From Bacillota bacterium (lineage in GTDB: Bacteria > Bacillota > Sulfobacillia > Thermaerobacterales > Thermaerobacteraceae), in assembly GCA_003242195.1 (NCBI GenBank), contig QGUQ01000058.1, forward strand, positions 1-9,017: a stretch of DNA of 9,017 nucleotides, given 5' to 3'. The stretch's first letter is position 1, and the number at the start of each line of letters is the position of its first letter. Under the pieces are notes generated by a model. The model was not told the DNA's origin, did not search any database, and saw only the letters and a program-made list of their open reading frames with translations. Made by a program: the position numbers and the translations under genes. Positions 1 to 6,021 of this stretch are shown one piece after another.

Positions 1-325
1 CCTGCCCGAAAGGTGAGGCAGGTTCCAGGGGGCCGGTCACCGTGGGCCCGCGGGCCCTCTCGCCGGCGCGACGCAGGGCCTCCACCTCAGCGTGGGGGCC
101 ACCTGCCAGGCGGTGGTAGCCCTCCCCCACCACGCGGCCCTCCCGGACCAGTACCGCTCCGACCACGGGGTTGGGGCTCGTGCGACCCCGCGCCCGGGCG
201 GCCAGGACCAGGGCCCGGCGCATCCAGCGCCTGTCCTCATCGGTCCAGGCGGCGGGCGGCGCGGGTGCAGCCATGGCCGTTGCCGGCAGGGCCGGCGCGG
301 GCCGATCCCGCTCCAGCGGGTTCAA
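1..325 (-). CDS. ribD: RibD, diaminohydroxyphosphoribosylaminopyrimidine deaminase/reductase, N-terminal fragment
   Basis: RibD deaminates and then reduces the pyrimidine intermediate made from GTP, the second and third steps of riboflavin synthesis. Only about 108 N-terminal codons are present; the gene runs off the left edge. Seen: a deaminase-domain start with WMRRAL, the substrate segment RTSPNPVVGAVLV, GEGYHRLAGGPHAEVEAL with the zinc/proton-transfer His-Ala-Glu, then LEP. In the family LEP is followed by Cys-Ser-His; here the frame reads LEPASPFGQ, so the first expected zinc cysteine is Ala. The second cysteine would lie outside the window. I chose the TTG start at 325 because AAGGAGGT lies 8 nt upstream. 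The in-frame ATG at 274 has no SD but begins closer to the usual N-terminus. The FMN riboswitch upstream on the same strand supports the identity and implies repression by FMN. The reductase domain and any following rib genes are not visible. Confidence 0.9.
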   Translation of the reverse strand, partial: MNPLERDRPAPALPATAMAAPAPPAAWTDEDRRWMRRALVLAARARGRTSPNPVVGAVLVREGRVVGEGYHRLAGGPHAEVEALRRAGERARGPTVTGPLEPASPFGQ

Positions 326-332
326 GGGTCGA

Positions 333-340
333 ACCTCCTT
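333..340 (-). promoter_or_regulatory. ribD ribosome binding site (decides a TTG start)
   Basis: On the minus strand AAGGAGGT is a near-perfect SD, 8 nt before a TTG at 325-323 that is in frame with RibD. The alternative ATG at 274-272 has only GC-rich, non-SD sequence before it. The same AAGGAG can pair with CTCCTT at 361-356, across a 15-nt loop, so the site could be partly sequestered. Confidence 0.75.
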
Positions 341-477
341 GGAAGGGGCAGGGGAAAGGAGCCACGGGGGAGAGAGGAACCGGCTGGCCAGAGGATGGGA
401 TACCCCACGGACGCGAGCGGTACGGGGCACCGCCCGCTGACGCTGCGCCAGGGGTGCGCAAGCACGGCCCGGCACGC

Positions 478-504
478 CCGTGGCACCCGCAGGCCGTGCC
501 ACGG
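478..504 (-). repeat. Perfect 9-bp inverted repeat downstream of the terminator
   Basis: CCGTGGCAC and GTGCCACGG flank a 9-nt loop. On the minus strand the hairpin begins 5 nt after the terminator T-run. It has no following T-tract, so it is not an intrinsic terminator itself. It may protect or structure the ribD message, but its role is unknown. Confidence 0.6.
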
Positions 505-509
505 CCACG

Positions 510-541
510 AAAAATGCCCCGGCTGCTGGCACACCGGGGCA
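510..541 (-). terminator. Intrinsic terminator in the FMN riboswitch expression platform
   Basis: On the minus strand TGCCCCGG (541-534) and CCGGGGCA (522-515) form an 8-bp GC-rich stem with an 11-nt loop, followed directly by TTTTT (514-510). It lies about 96 nt after the aptamer and about 185 nt before ribD, which fits FMN-dependent attenuation. The 5' arm, read as CTGCCCCG at 542-535, is also complementary to CGGGGCAG in the aptamer (854-847), a candidate antiterminator. Confidence 0.9.
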
Positions 542-637
542 GAGGACGGGCATGCCGGGACATCACCGGCCGTCACCAGCGGCATCGGGCCTGCTGCCCT
601 TGCCGGGCGGCCGGTCTCGCCTCGGCCCACGCCCTGC

Positions 638-860
638 CTCCTTCTCCCATCCGGACTATACCGTCGGCGCCGGGATCTCACCGGACTCCTGCCCGCCGCC
701 CGGGGATGTCACCTCACCGGGGAACCGGTCCCCGTCCGTGGCGGAACCGATCACACCATGGCGGCAGGCTCGCGGGCTCGTCGCGGGACCGGCCGTCGCG
801 GCCCCGCGCATCACCGCCGGTCGGGAATTGGGCAACCGCCCTCACCCTGCCCCGAAGGAG
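638..860 (-). ncRNA. FMN riboswitch (RFN element)
   Basis: This is the flavin mononucleotide aptamer that controls riboflavin genes. Seen on the minus strand, in order: CTCCTTCGGGGCAGGG, TTCCCGACCGGCGGT, GAGCCCGCGAGCC, TCCGGTGAGATCCCGG, GCCGACGGTATAGTCCGG and ATGGGAGAAGGAG. These are the hallmark conserved blocks of the family. P1 is a perfect 7-bp helix (860-854 with 644-638). The aptamer is long, about 223 nt, because the P3 arm (stem 808-803 with 787-782) and the P4 arm (768-760 with 700-688, enclosing 59 nt) are extended. It precedes an intrinsic terminator and ribD, so FMN binding most likely favours termination. The ligand is inferred from conserved sequence. Confidence 0.97.
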
Positions 861-888
861 ACATCGACGTCTTGTTCCATTGTCCTTT

Positions 889-902
889 CGCCCTGGCGGG
901 CG
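889..902 (-). other. Small hairpin near the 5' end of the rib leader
   Basis: CGCCC and GGGCG form a 5-bp stem with a 4-nt loop, starting a few nucleotides after the predicted transcription start (about 906). It could act as a 5' stabilising stem. On the plus strand it is followed by GTTTTCTT and resembles a weak terminator, but no plus-strand gene needs one. Confidence 0.35.
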
Positions 903-912
903 GTTTTCTTCG

Positions 913-941
913 AGTATAAGACAAGGTGCCTTTGATTTCCA
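913..941 (-). promoter_or_regulatory. Predicted sigma-A promoter of the ribD leader
   Basis: On the minus strand TGGAAA (941-936) and TATACT (918-913) are separated by exactly 17 nt and match the -35 and -10 consensus at 4 of 6 and 5 of 6 positions. This is the most AT-rich patch in the window. The start site would be near 906, about 46 nt before the aptamer P1. No experimental start is known to me. Confidence 0.75.
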
Positions 942-1052
942 CTGGAGGGACGACGATGCAAGCAGGCGCCGCGGTCCTGGCCGGCAGGACCCCGGGCGGA
1001 AGGTCCCGCGGGCCGTCGACCCGGCCGGGCGGGTCCGCGCGGTCCCCCGCCC
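942..1052 (-). other. purD-rib intergenic spacer with inverted repeat, no clear terminator
   Basis: This 111-nt GC-rich spacer follows the purD stop. A perfect 7-bp inverted repeat (GGTCCTG at 991-985, CAGGACC at 979-973, 5-nt loop) and a 6-bp GACCCG/CGGGTC hairpin (near 1018-1035) are present. Neither is followed by a T-run on the minus strand. I see no intrinsic terminator for the pur operon here. Confidence 0.55.
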
Positions 1053-2321
1053 TCAGGTGGCCGGCGGACCCGCGATATCCTGGCGCATCTGACGGCCGGG
1101 GAAGCGGATGCGTTCCGCCGCCCCGTAGGCGCGGCGGCGGGCCTCCTCGAGGTCACCGCCCAACCCGGTCACCGCCACCACGCGGCCCCCGGCGGTCACC
1201 CATCCCCCTGCCCTGCACCGGGTACCCGCGTGGTACAGATGAACGCCGGGCAGGGCGGCCGCCTCCTCGAGCCCGGTGATGGGCAGGTCGTGCTGCGGCT
1301 TGCCCGGATAGCCCGGTGCCGCCAGGACGACGCACACGGCCGCCAGCTCCCGGACTCGCAGGGTGCCCTCCAGGCGCCCGGTGGCCGCCGCCAGGAACAG
1401 CCGGGCCACATCGCCTTCCAGCCGGGGCAGGATCACCTGCGCTTCGGGGTCTCCCAGCCGGCAGTTGAACTCCAGCACGCGGGGACCGTCGGCCGTCAGC
1501 ATCAATCCCGCGTAGAGCACGCCCCGGTACGCCGCTCCCTCCTCCGCCAACCCGGCCACGGCGGGCTCCAGGATCTCCCGCCGCACCCGCTCCAGGATGC
1601 CGGGCGTCGCGTCGGGTACCGGCGAGTAGGCTCCCATGCCACCCGTGTTGGGTCCCCGGTCTCCGTCCCGGAGCCGCTTGTGGTCACGGGCGGGCGGCAG
1701 CAGTTCCAGACGTTTCCCATCGGTGATGGCCAGTACCGACAGTTCCCGCCCCTCCAGCCGTTCCTCGATGACCACGCGCCGGCCGGCGTCCCCGAAGGCC
1801 CCCCGGCGCATGAGCAGGTCCACGGCCTCCAGGGCCTCGCCGGTGCTGCCGCAGACGAAGACGCCCTTGCCCGCCGCCAGCCCGTCGGCCTTCACCACCC
1901 ACGGCCCGGGGTGGCGGCGGAGGAAGTCCTCGGCCTCGGCCGGTTCCGTGAAGACGCGGCCGGGTGCCGTCGGAATGCCGTGGCGTGCCATGAACTCCTT
2001 GGCGAAGGCCTTGCTGCCCTCGATGCGGGCCGCGGCCTGGCGGGGCCCGAAGACCGGGATGCCCGCCGCCTCCAGCCGGTCCGCCAGGCCCGCCACCAGG
2101 GGCGCCTCGGGCCCCACCACCGCCAGGTCGACCCGCTCCGCCGCCAGGGTCCGGCACATATCCTCCAGGTCCAGGGGGTCGACGTCCAGGCAGCGCACCC
2201 CGTCGGCGGCGATGCCATCGTTCCCCGGCAGGGCCAGCACCTCCCGGACCGACGGGCTGCGCCGCAGCAACCTGACCAGCGCGTGCTCCCGGCCCCCGCC
2301 GCCGATCACCGCCACCCGCAC
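1053..2321 (-). CDS. purD: Phosphoribosylamine-glycine ligase (GAR synthetase)
   Basis: PurD joins glycine to 5-phosphoribosylamine using ATP, the second step of de novo purine synthesis, in the cytoplasm. The 422-residue product is of normal length. Seen: N-terminal VIGGGGREHAL (5-14), ATP-grasp start GSKAFAKEFM (102-111), VVKADGLAAGKGV (142-154), the family signature GPNTGGMGAYSP (223-234) and the metal-binding LEFNCRLGDPEAQ (283-295), where V and F are more usual than C and L. The C-terminus MRQDIAG fits the family. The start is GTG at 2321, with GGGAGG about 10 nt upstream; the protein begins exactly where homologues do. It follows purH by 21 nt and is the last pur gene of the cluster, as in B. 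subtilis. Confidence 0.98.
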   Translation of the reverse strand: MRVAVIGGGGREHALVRLLRRSPSVREVLALPGNDGIAADGVRCLDVDPLDLEDMCRTLAAERVDLAVVGPEAPLVAGLADRLEAAGIPVFGPRQAAARIEGSKAFAKEFMARHGIPTAPGRVFTEPAEAEDFLRRHPGPWVVKADGLAAGKGVFVCGSTGEALEAVDLLMRRGAFGDAGRRVVIEERLEGRELSVLAITDGKRLELLPPARDHKRLRDGDRGPNTGGMGAYSPVPDATPGILERVRREILEPAVAGLAEEGAAYRGVLYAGLMLTADGPRVLEFNCRLGDPEAQVILPRLEGDVARLFLAAATGRLEGTLRVRELAAVCVVLAAPGYPGKPQHDLPITGLEEAAALPGVHLYHAGTRCRAGGWVTAGGRVVAVTGLGGDLEEARRRAYGAAERIRFPGRQMRQDIAGPPAT

Positions 2322-2342
2322 GGCCCCTCCACCTCCCGCATC

Positions 2343-4073
2343 TCAGTGACGGAAGTGCCTCTCCCCCGTGAAGACCATGGCGATCCCGTGGCGGTCGGCC
2401 GCGGCGATCACTTCCTCATCCCGCACCGACCCGCCCGGCTGGACGATGGCCACCACCCCCGCCGCTGCGGCCCGCTCCACCGAGTCGGGGAAGGGGAAGA
2501 ACCCGTCGGAGGCCAGAACCGCTCCCGCGGCCGCGCCGCCCGCCTGGGCCAGCGCCTGTTCCACGGCCCGCACCCGGCTTGTCTGGCCGGTGCCGATGCC
2601 CAGCGTGCGCAGGCCGCCTGGCACCCGCCCGGCCACGACGATGGCGTTGGAGCGGCAGTGCTTGACGGCCCGCCAGGCGAACCGCAGCAACTCCAGCTCA
2701 GCGGCCCCGGGCTGGCGGCGCGTGACAATGCGCCAGGCGCCGGAATCGTCCCGGTCGCCGGCCCGGTCGGCCTCCTGAAGCAGCAGGCCGCCGGAGATGG
2801 TGCGCACCTCCAGGGCGGGGACGGACTGCTGCGGGTCTGCCACCAGCACCCGCAGGTTCTTCCGGGACGACAGCCGCTCCAGGGCCGCCGGCTCCACCGC
2901 CGGGGCGATGATCACCTCGAGGAAGATCTCCCCCAGCCGCCGGGCCGTCTCCTCGTCCAGCGACCGGTTGAGGGCGACGATGCCGCCGAAGATGGACTCG
3001 GGATCCGCGTCCCGAGCTAGCGTGAAGGCCTCGGCGAGGGTAGCCGCCGTCCCGATGCCGCAGGGGGTTCCGTGCTTGACCGCCACCGCCGCCGGTTCCG
3101 CGAATTCCCACACCGCCCGCCAGGCGGCATCGGCGTCGAGGAGGTTGTTGTACGAGAGCTCCTTGCCCATGAGCTGGCGGGCGCCGGCCACGCCCGCTCC
3201 CGGCCGGCCGTCCCTACCGGCCCTTCCCGCCGGGTCCGGCAGGGCCAGCACGTAGAGGGCTGCCGACTGGTGGGGGTTCTCGCCGTAACGCAGCCGCCGT
3301 GCCCGGCGCAGGGGTACCGCCAGGCCCTCGGGCCAGGGATCGCCGCCGTCGCGGCAGCGGTCCGGGCCTGCAGCGGCGCCGGGGAGGCCCCCCGGTCCCC
3401 CGCCCAGCGTGGCGGCGATCACCGCGTCGTAGTAGGCGGTATGGGCGAAGGCCTTGACCGCCAGCTGGCGCCGCAGGTCCCGCGGCACCTCCCCCGCTTC
3501 CTCCAGGGCGGCGACCACCCGGGGATAGTCGTCGGGGTCCACCACCACCGTCACGTCGGGCCAGTTCTTGGCGGCCGCCCGGATCAGGGCGGGCCCTCCG
3601 ATGTCGATGTGTTCCAGCAGCTCGTCCCCGGAGACCCCGGCCGCGGCCGCCTCCGCAAAGGGGTAGAGGTTCACGGCCACCAGGTCGATGGGGACGAACC
3701 CGCGCTCGGCCAGCGCCTCCATGTCCGGCCGATGGCGGCGCCGGGCCAGGATGCCGGCGTGGACGGCCGGGTGCAGGGTCTTGACGCGGCCGTCCAGGAG
3801 CTCGGGGAAGCCGGTCACCTCGCTGACGGGGGTCACGGGCACGCCGGCCTCCCGGAGCACGGTCGCCGTGCTGCCCGTGGAGACCACCTCCCATCCCTGC
3901 CGGTGGAGCGCCCGTCCGAGGTCTGCGATCCCCCGCTTGTCGGCCACGCTCAGCAGGGCCCGCCGGCGCACTCCCTCCTTGGGCCGCCCCGGTCCCCGTT
4001 CCTCCGTCCCGCGCTCGGCGGCCCGCTCGCCGCCCGCCGGCGCGCCGCTCTCCGAACCAGGGTTCACGGGCAT
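2343..4073 (-). CDS. purH: Bifunctional AICAR formyltransferase / IMP cyclohydrolase
   Basis: PurH formylates AICAR with 10-formyl-THF and closes the ring to IMP, the last two steps of the pathway. With the ATG at 4073 it has 576 residues, against about 510-530 for typical homologues. Cyclohydrolase domain: LLSVADKRGI (40-49), RVKTLHP (96-102), NLYPF (135-139), IDIGGPALIRAAAKNW (156-171). Transferase domain: LRYGENPHQSA (261-271), GKELSYNNLLDAD (303-315), catalytic-region VKHGTPCG (332-339), IFGGIVALNR (361-370), KHCRSNAIV (471-479), GIGTGQTSRV (492-501), DGFFPFPDS (523-531), ending RHFRH. The extra length comes from a charged N-terminal leader of about 36 residues and two Gly/Pro/Arg-rich insertions (about 223-256 and 278-300). 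GGGGGAGGGG precedes the ATG. A GTG at 3971 would remove the leader, but its SD is only 2 nt away. It starts 13 nt after purN. Confidence 0.96.
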   Translation of the reverse strand: MPVNPGSESGAPAGGERAAERGTEERGPGRPKEGVRRRALLSVADKRGIADLGRALHRQGWEVVSTGSTATVLREAGVPVTPVSEVTGFPELLDGRVKTLHPAVHAGILARRRHRPDMEALAERGFVPIDLVAVNLYPFAEAAAAGVSGDELLEHIDIGGPALIRAAAKNWPDVTVVVDPDDYPRVVAALEEAGEVPRDLRRQLAVKAFAHTAYYDAVIAATLGGGPGGLPGAAAGPDRCRDGGDPWPEGLAVPLRRARRLRYGENPHQSAALYVLALPDPAGRAGRDGRPGAGVAGARQLMGKELSYNNLLDADAAWRAVWEFAEPAAVAVKHGTPCGIGTAATLAEAFTLARDADPESIFGGIVALNRSLDEETARRLGEIFLEVIIAPAVEPAALERLSSRKNLRVLVADPQQSVPALEVRTISGGLLLQEADRAGDRDDSGAWRIVTRRQPGAAELELLRFAWRAVKHCRSNAIVVAGRVPGGLRTLGIGTGQTSRVRAVEQALAQAGGAAAGAVLASDGFFPFPDSVERAAAAGVVAIVQPGGSVRDEEVIAAADRHGIAMVFTGERHFRH

Positions 4074-4086
4074 CACCCCTCCCCCG

Positions 4087-4740
4087 TCATCCCACGATCT
4101 CGTCGACAGGCGCGGGCAGGCGCTCCGGCACCGGCCCGCGCACCCGCACACGCCGTCCCTCCACCTCAAGGCGGCCGTTGGCGAAGAGCCACACCGCCAG
4201 GGGATAGATGCGATGTTCCTCCTGCTGGATGCGCCGGGTCAGGGAGGCCTCGTCGTCCTCCTCCCTCACTTCCACCGCGGCCTGCAGGATGATCGGCCCC
4301 GTGTCCACCCCTTCGTCCACGAAGTGCACGGTACAGCCCGTCACCTTGACCCCGTGGGCCAGCGCCTGGCGGACGGCGTGCCGTCCGGGGAAGGCCGGCA
4401 GCAAGGAGGGGTGGACGTTCATGATGCGGTGGCGGTAGGCAGCCACCACGGACGGCCCGAGGATCCGCATGTAACCGGCCAACACCACCAGGTCCGGTCG
4501 CCACCGGTCCAGTTCCCGCAGGGTGGCCCGATCCCACGCGGCCCGCCCGGTGTCCCCCGGCGGGTCCGGTTCCAGCAGGACGGCCGGCTTGCCGGCCGTC
4601 CTGGCCCGCTCCAGAGCGCGGGCGCCGGGCCGGTCGGAGAGCACGGCCACGATCCTGGCACCCAGGACGCCCGCCGCCTCGGCGTCCAGCAACGCCTGCA
4701 GGTTGGACCCCTCGCCCGACACCATGACCACGACCCGCAC
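4087..4740 (-). CDS. purN: Phosphoribosylglycinamide formyltransferase (folate-dependent GAR transformylase)
   Basis: PurN transfers a formyl group from 10-formyl-THF to GAR, the third step of purine synthesis. The 217-residue product matches family length. Seen: phosphate-loop SGEGSNLQALLD (8-19; Asn is commoner than Glu at the third position), LAGYMRIL (87-94), NVHPSLLPAFPG (108-119) and VDEGVDTGPIILQ (141-153). The catalytic Asn108, His110 and Asp146 are all present. I chose the GTG at 4740: GGAGGGAGG ends 8 nt upstream and the protein then starts as homologues do. An in-frame GTG at 4800 would add a 20-residue Arg/Gly-rich stretch and has no good SD. A 138-nt gap separates it from purM; purH follows 13 nt later. 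No purT is visible, so this is the only GAR formylase in the window. Confidence 0.97.
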   Translation of the reverse strand: MRVVVMVSGEGSNLQALLDAEAAGVLGARIVAVLSDRPGARALERARTAGKPAVLLEPDPPGDTGRAAWDRATLRELDRWRPDLVVLAGYMRILGPSVVAAYRHRIMNVHPSLLPAFPGRHAVRQALAHGVKVTGCTVHFVDEGVDTGPIILQAAVEVREEDDEASLTRRIQQEEHRIYPLAVWLFANGRLEVEGRRVRVRGPVPERLPAPVDEIVG

Positions 4741-4878
4741 GCGGCCTGCCTCCCTCCGCCGCCCTCCTCCGGCACCCCGCCCTCGCCGCCTCCGGGGCAC
4801 CTCACGACGCCGTCACGGGTCAACGGCAGGGCAACGCTGCCACGGCGACGCCCCCACGGTCCGGTTCGGTCCCGTTCC
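4741..4878 (-). other. purM-purN intergenic gap with potential hairpin
   Basis: This is the longest gap inside the pur cluster. On the minus strand CGCCGTGGCAG (4847-4837) can pair with CTGCC (4829-4825) and ACGGCG (4813-4808), giving 11 base pairs with a 7-nt loop and an 11-nt one-sided bulge. Downstream is a purine-rich run with several SD-like motifs ending at the purN SD. No T-run and no convincing promoter are visible. Confidence 0.45.
4749..4757 (-). promoter_or_regulatory. purN ribosome binding site (decides a GTG start)
   Basis: GGAGGGAGG on the minus strand lies 8 nt before the GTG at 4740. It favours that start over the GTG at 4800, which would place this purine run inside the coding region. 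Confidence 0.7.
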
Positions 4879-6021
4879 TCAACGCCACTCCACGCCCGGC
4901 GGCCCCTCCACCACGCGCCCGATGACCGGCACGGGCTCCCCCAGCACCTCCGCGGCCACCCGGGTGGCCGCCTCCGCCTGCTCGGCCGGGACGATGACGG
5001 CAAAGCCGATGCCCAGGTTGAACACCCGTTCCATCTCCTCGCCGGGCACGCCTCCCAATTCCTGGAGCACGCGGAAGACGGGCGGCACCCGCCAGCTCCC
5101 CCGCTCCAGGACCGCGCGGCACCCCGGCGGCAGCGCCCGCGGCAGGTTGCCCGGCAAGCCCCCGCCCGTGATGTGGGCCATGCCCCGGACCTCCACCGCC
5201 GCCAGCAGACGCCGCACGACGCCGGCGTACAGGCGCGTCGGCGCCAGCACCGCCTCGGCCAGGGAGGTGTCCAGTCCCGGCGGCCGGTCCCGCCAGTCCA
5301 GACCCGCTGCCGCGACGATGGCACGGATCAAGGAGAACCCGTTGCTGTGCGGCCCCGATGAAGGCAGTCCGACGATCACGTCCCCCGGGCGGACGGCCCG
5401 GCCATCCACCAGACGGCCCTCCCGGGCGATGCCCACGGCGAACCCGGCCAGTTCCACACCCCCCGGCGGCAGCAGGCCGGGCACCTCGGCGGTCTCGCCC
5501 CCCAGAAGGGCGCAGCCTGCCTCCAGGCACGCGTCGGCCATCCCCCGGACCAGCACCGCGACCCGCTCGGGTTCCAGGCGGTCGACGGCCACGTAGTCCA
5601 GGAAGAACAGCGGTTCGGCACCATGGGCGAGGAGGTCGTTGACGTTCATCGCCACCAGGTCGCGGCCGATCTCCTCCCACCGCCCGCAGGCCCGGGCCAC
5701 CTCCAGCTTGGTTCCCACCCCGTCGCAGGTGGCCAGCAGCACCGGCTTTCCGTCGCCGCACCCGAGCACGGCCGGGTCCAGGCGGAAGAACCCGGCGAAG
5801 TCGCCGATGCCCCGCAGCACCTCCGGCCTGCGGGTCCGGTCCGCCTCGGCGGCGATCAGCCGGACCACCCGGTCCGCCGCTGCCAGGCTGACGCCCGCTT
5901 GCTCATAGGTCCATCCCGCTGGCCCGGCCGCAGCGCCGGCTCCGGCACCGCCAGGGGCCCCGGGAGCGCCCGCGGTCCGGGCCCGCCGGCCGGCTTCCCT
6001 CCCCGTCAACTCCGGGCCCAT
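4879..6021 (-). CDS. purM: Phosphoribosylformylglycinamidine cyclo-ligase (AIR synthetase)
   Basis: PurM uses ATP to close the imidazole ring of FGAM, giving AIR. The product has 380 residues, about 35 more than usual. Seen: DGVGTKL (100-106), MNVNDLLAHGAEPLFFLDY (125-143), GGETAEVPG (174-182), GLPSSGPHSNGFSLIR (218-233), HITGGGLPGNLPR (283-295) and MERVFNLGIGF (330-340). These cover the ATP- and substrate-binding blocks of the PurM/PurL superfamily. The extra length is an Ala/Gly/Pro/Arg-rich leader (1-36) before the usual start TYEQAGVSL. The ATG at 6021 has GGGAGG 7 nt upstream. No ATG, GTG, TTG or CTG codon lies between TTG codon 5 and the conserved domain, so the leader is very probably translated. 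Its first 16 nt overlap the end of purF, suggesting translational coupling. Confidence 0.98.
   Translation of the reverse strand: MGPELTGREAGRRARTAGAPGAPGGAGAGAAAGPAGWTYEQAGVSLAAADRVVRLIAAEADRTRRPEVLRGIGDFAGFFRLDPAVLGCGDGKPVLLATCDGVGTKLEVARACGRWEEIGRDLVAMNVNDLLAHGAEPLFFLDYVAVDRLEPERVAVLVRGMADACLEAGCALLGGETAEVPGLLPPGGVELAGFAVGIAREGRLVDGRAVRPGDVIVGLPSSGPHSNGFSLIRAIVAAAGLDWRDRPPGLDTSLAEAVLAPTRLYAGVVRRLLAAVEVRGMAHITGGGLPGNLPRALPPGCRAVLERGSWRVPPVFRVLQELGGVPGEEMERVFNLGIGFAVIVPAEQAEAATRVAAEVLGEPVPVIGRVVEGPPGVEWR

Larger units (their letters stand above)
326..637 (-). other. Long untranslated leader between FMN aptamer and ribD
   Basis: About 310 nt separate the aptamer from the ribD start, long for a riboswitch expression platform. 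It holds the intrinsic terminator (510-541), a second perfect 9-bp hairpin just after it (478-504), a pyrimidine-rich run (about 341-370) and the ribD SD. An open frame runs through it on the minus strand from a GTG at 630 to a TGA at 324-322. Its composition does not look like the real genes here, and I do not call it a gene. Confidence 0.6.

Noticed and set aside
889..910. Plus-strand hairpin followed by GTTTTCTT, resembling a terminator
   Set aside because: The stem is only 5 bp and no plus-strand transcript is supported upstream. It is better read as a leader hairpin on the minus strand.
13..1092. Long plus-strand open frame of 359 codons across the ribD and riboswitch region
   Set aside because: It runs antisense to ribD and the riboswitch, gives a Pro/Arg-rich product with no known motif, and such frames are expected by chance at this GC content.
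944..1279. Plus-strand GGAGGG followed by ATG at 956, opening a small frame
   Set aside because: The SD-like match is good, but the product is low complexity, has no motif, and runs into purD antisense. There is no promoter for it, and the AT-rich patch nearby fits the minus-strand rib promoter.
1230..3020. Plus-strand open frame of 596 codons
   Set aside because: It lies antisense to purD and purH, whose motifs are unambiguous. It is a composition artefact.
4741..4800. Extended purN start at GTG 4800
   Set aside because: It would add an Arg/Gly-rich stretch not seen in PurN and has no good SD, while the GTG at 4740 has an ideal one.
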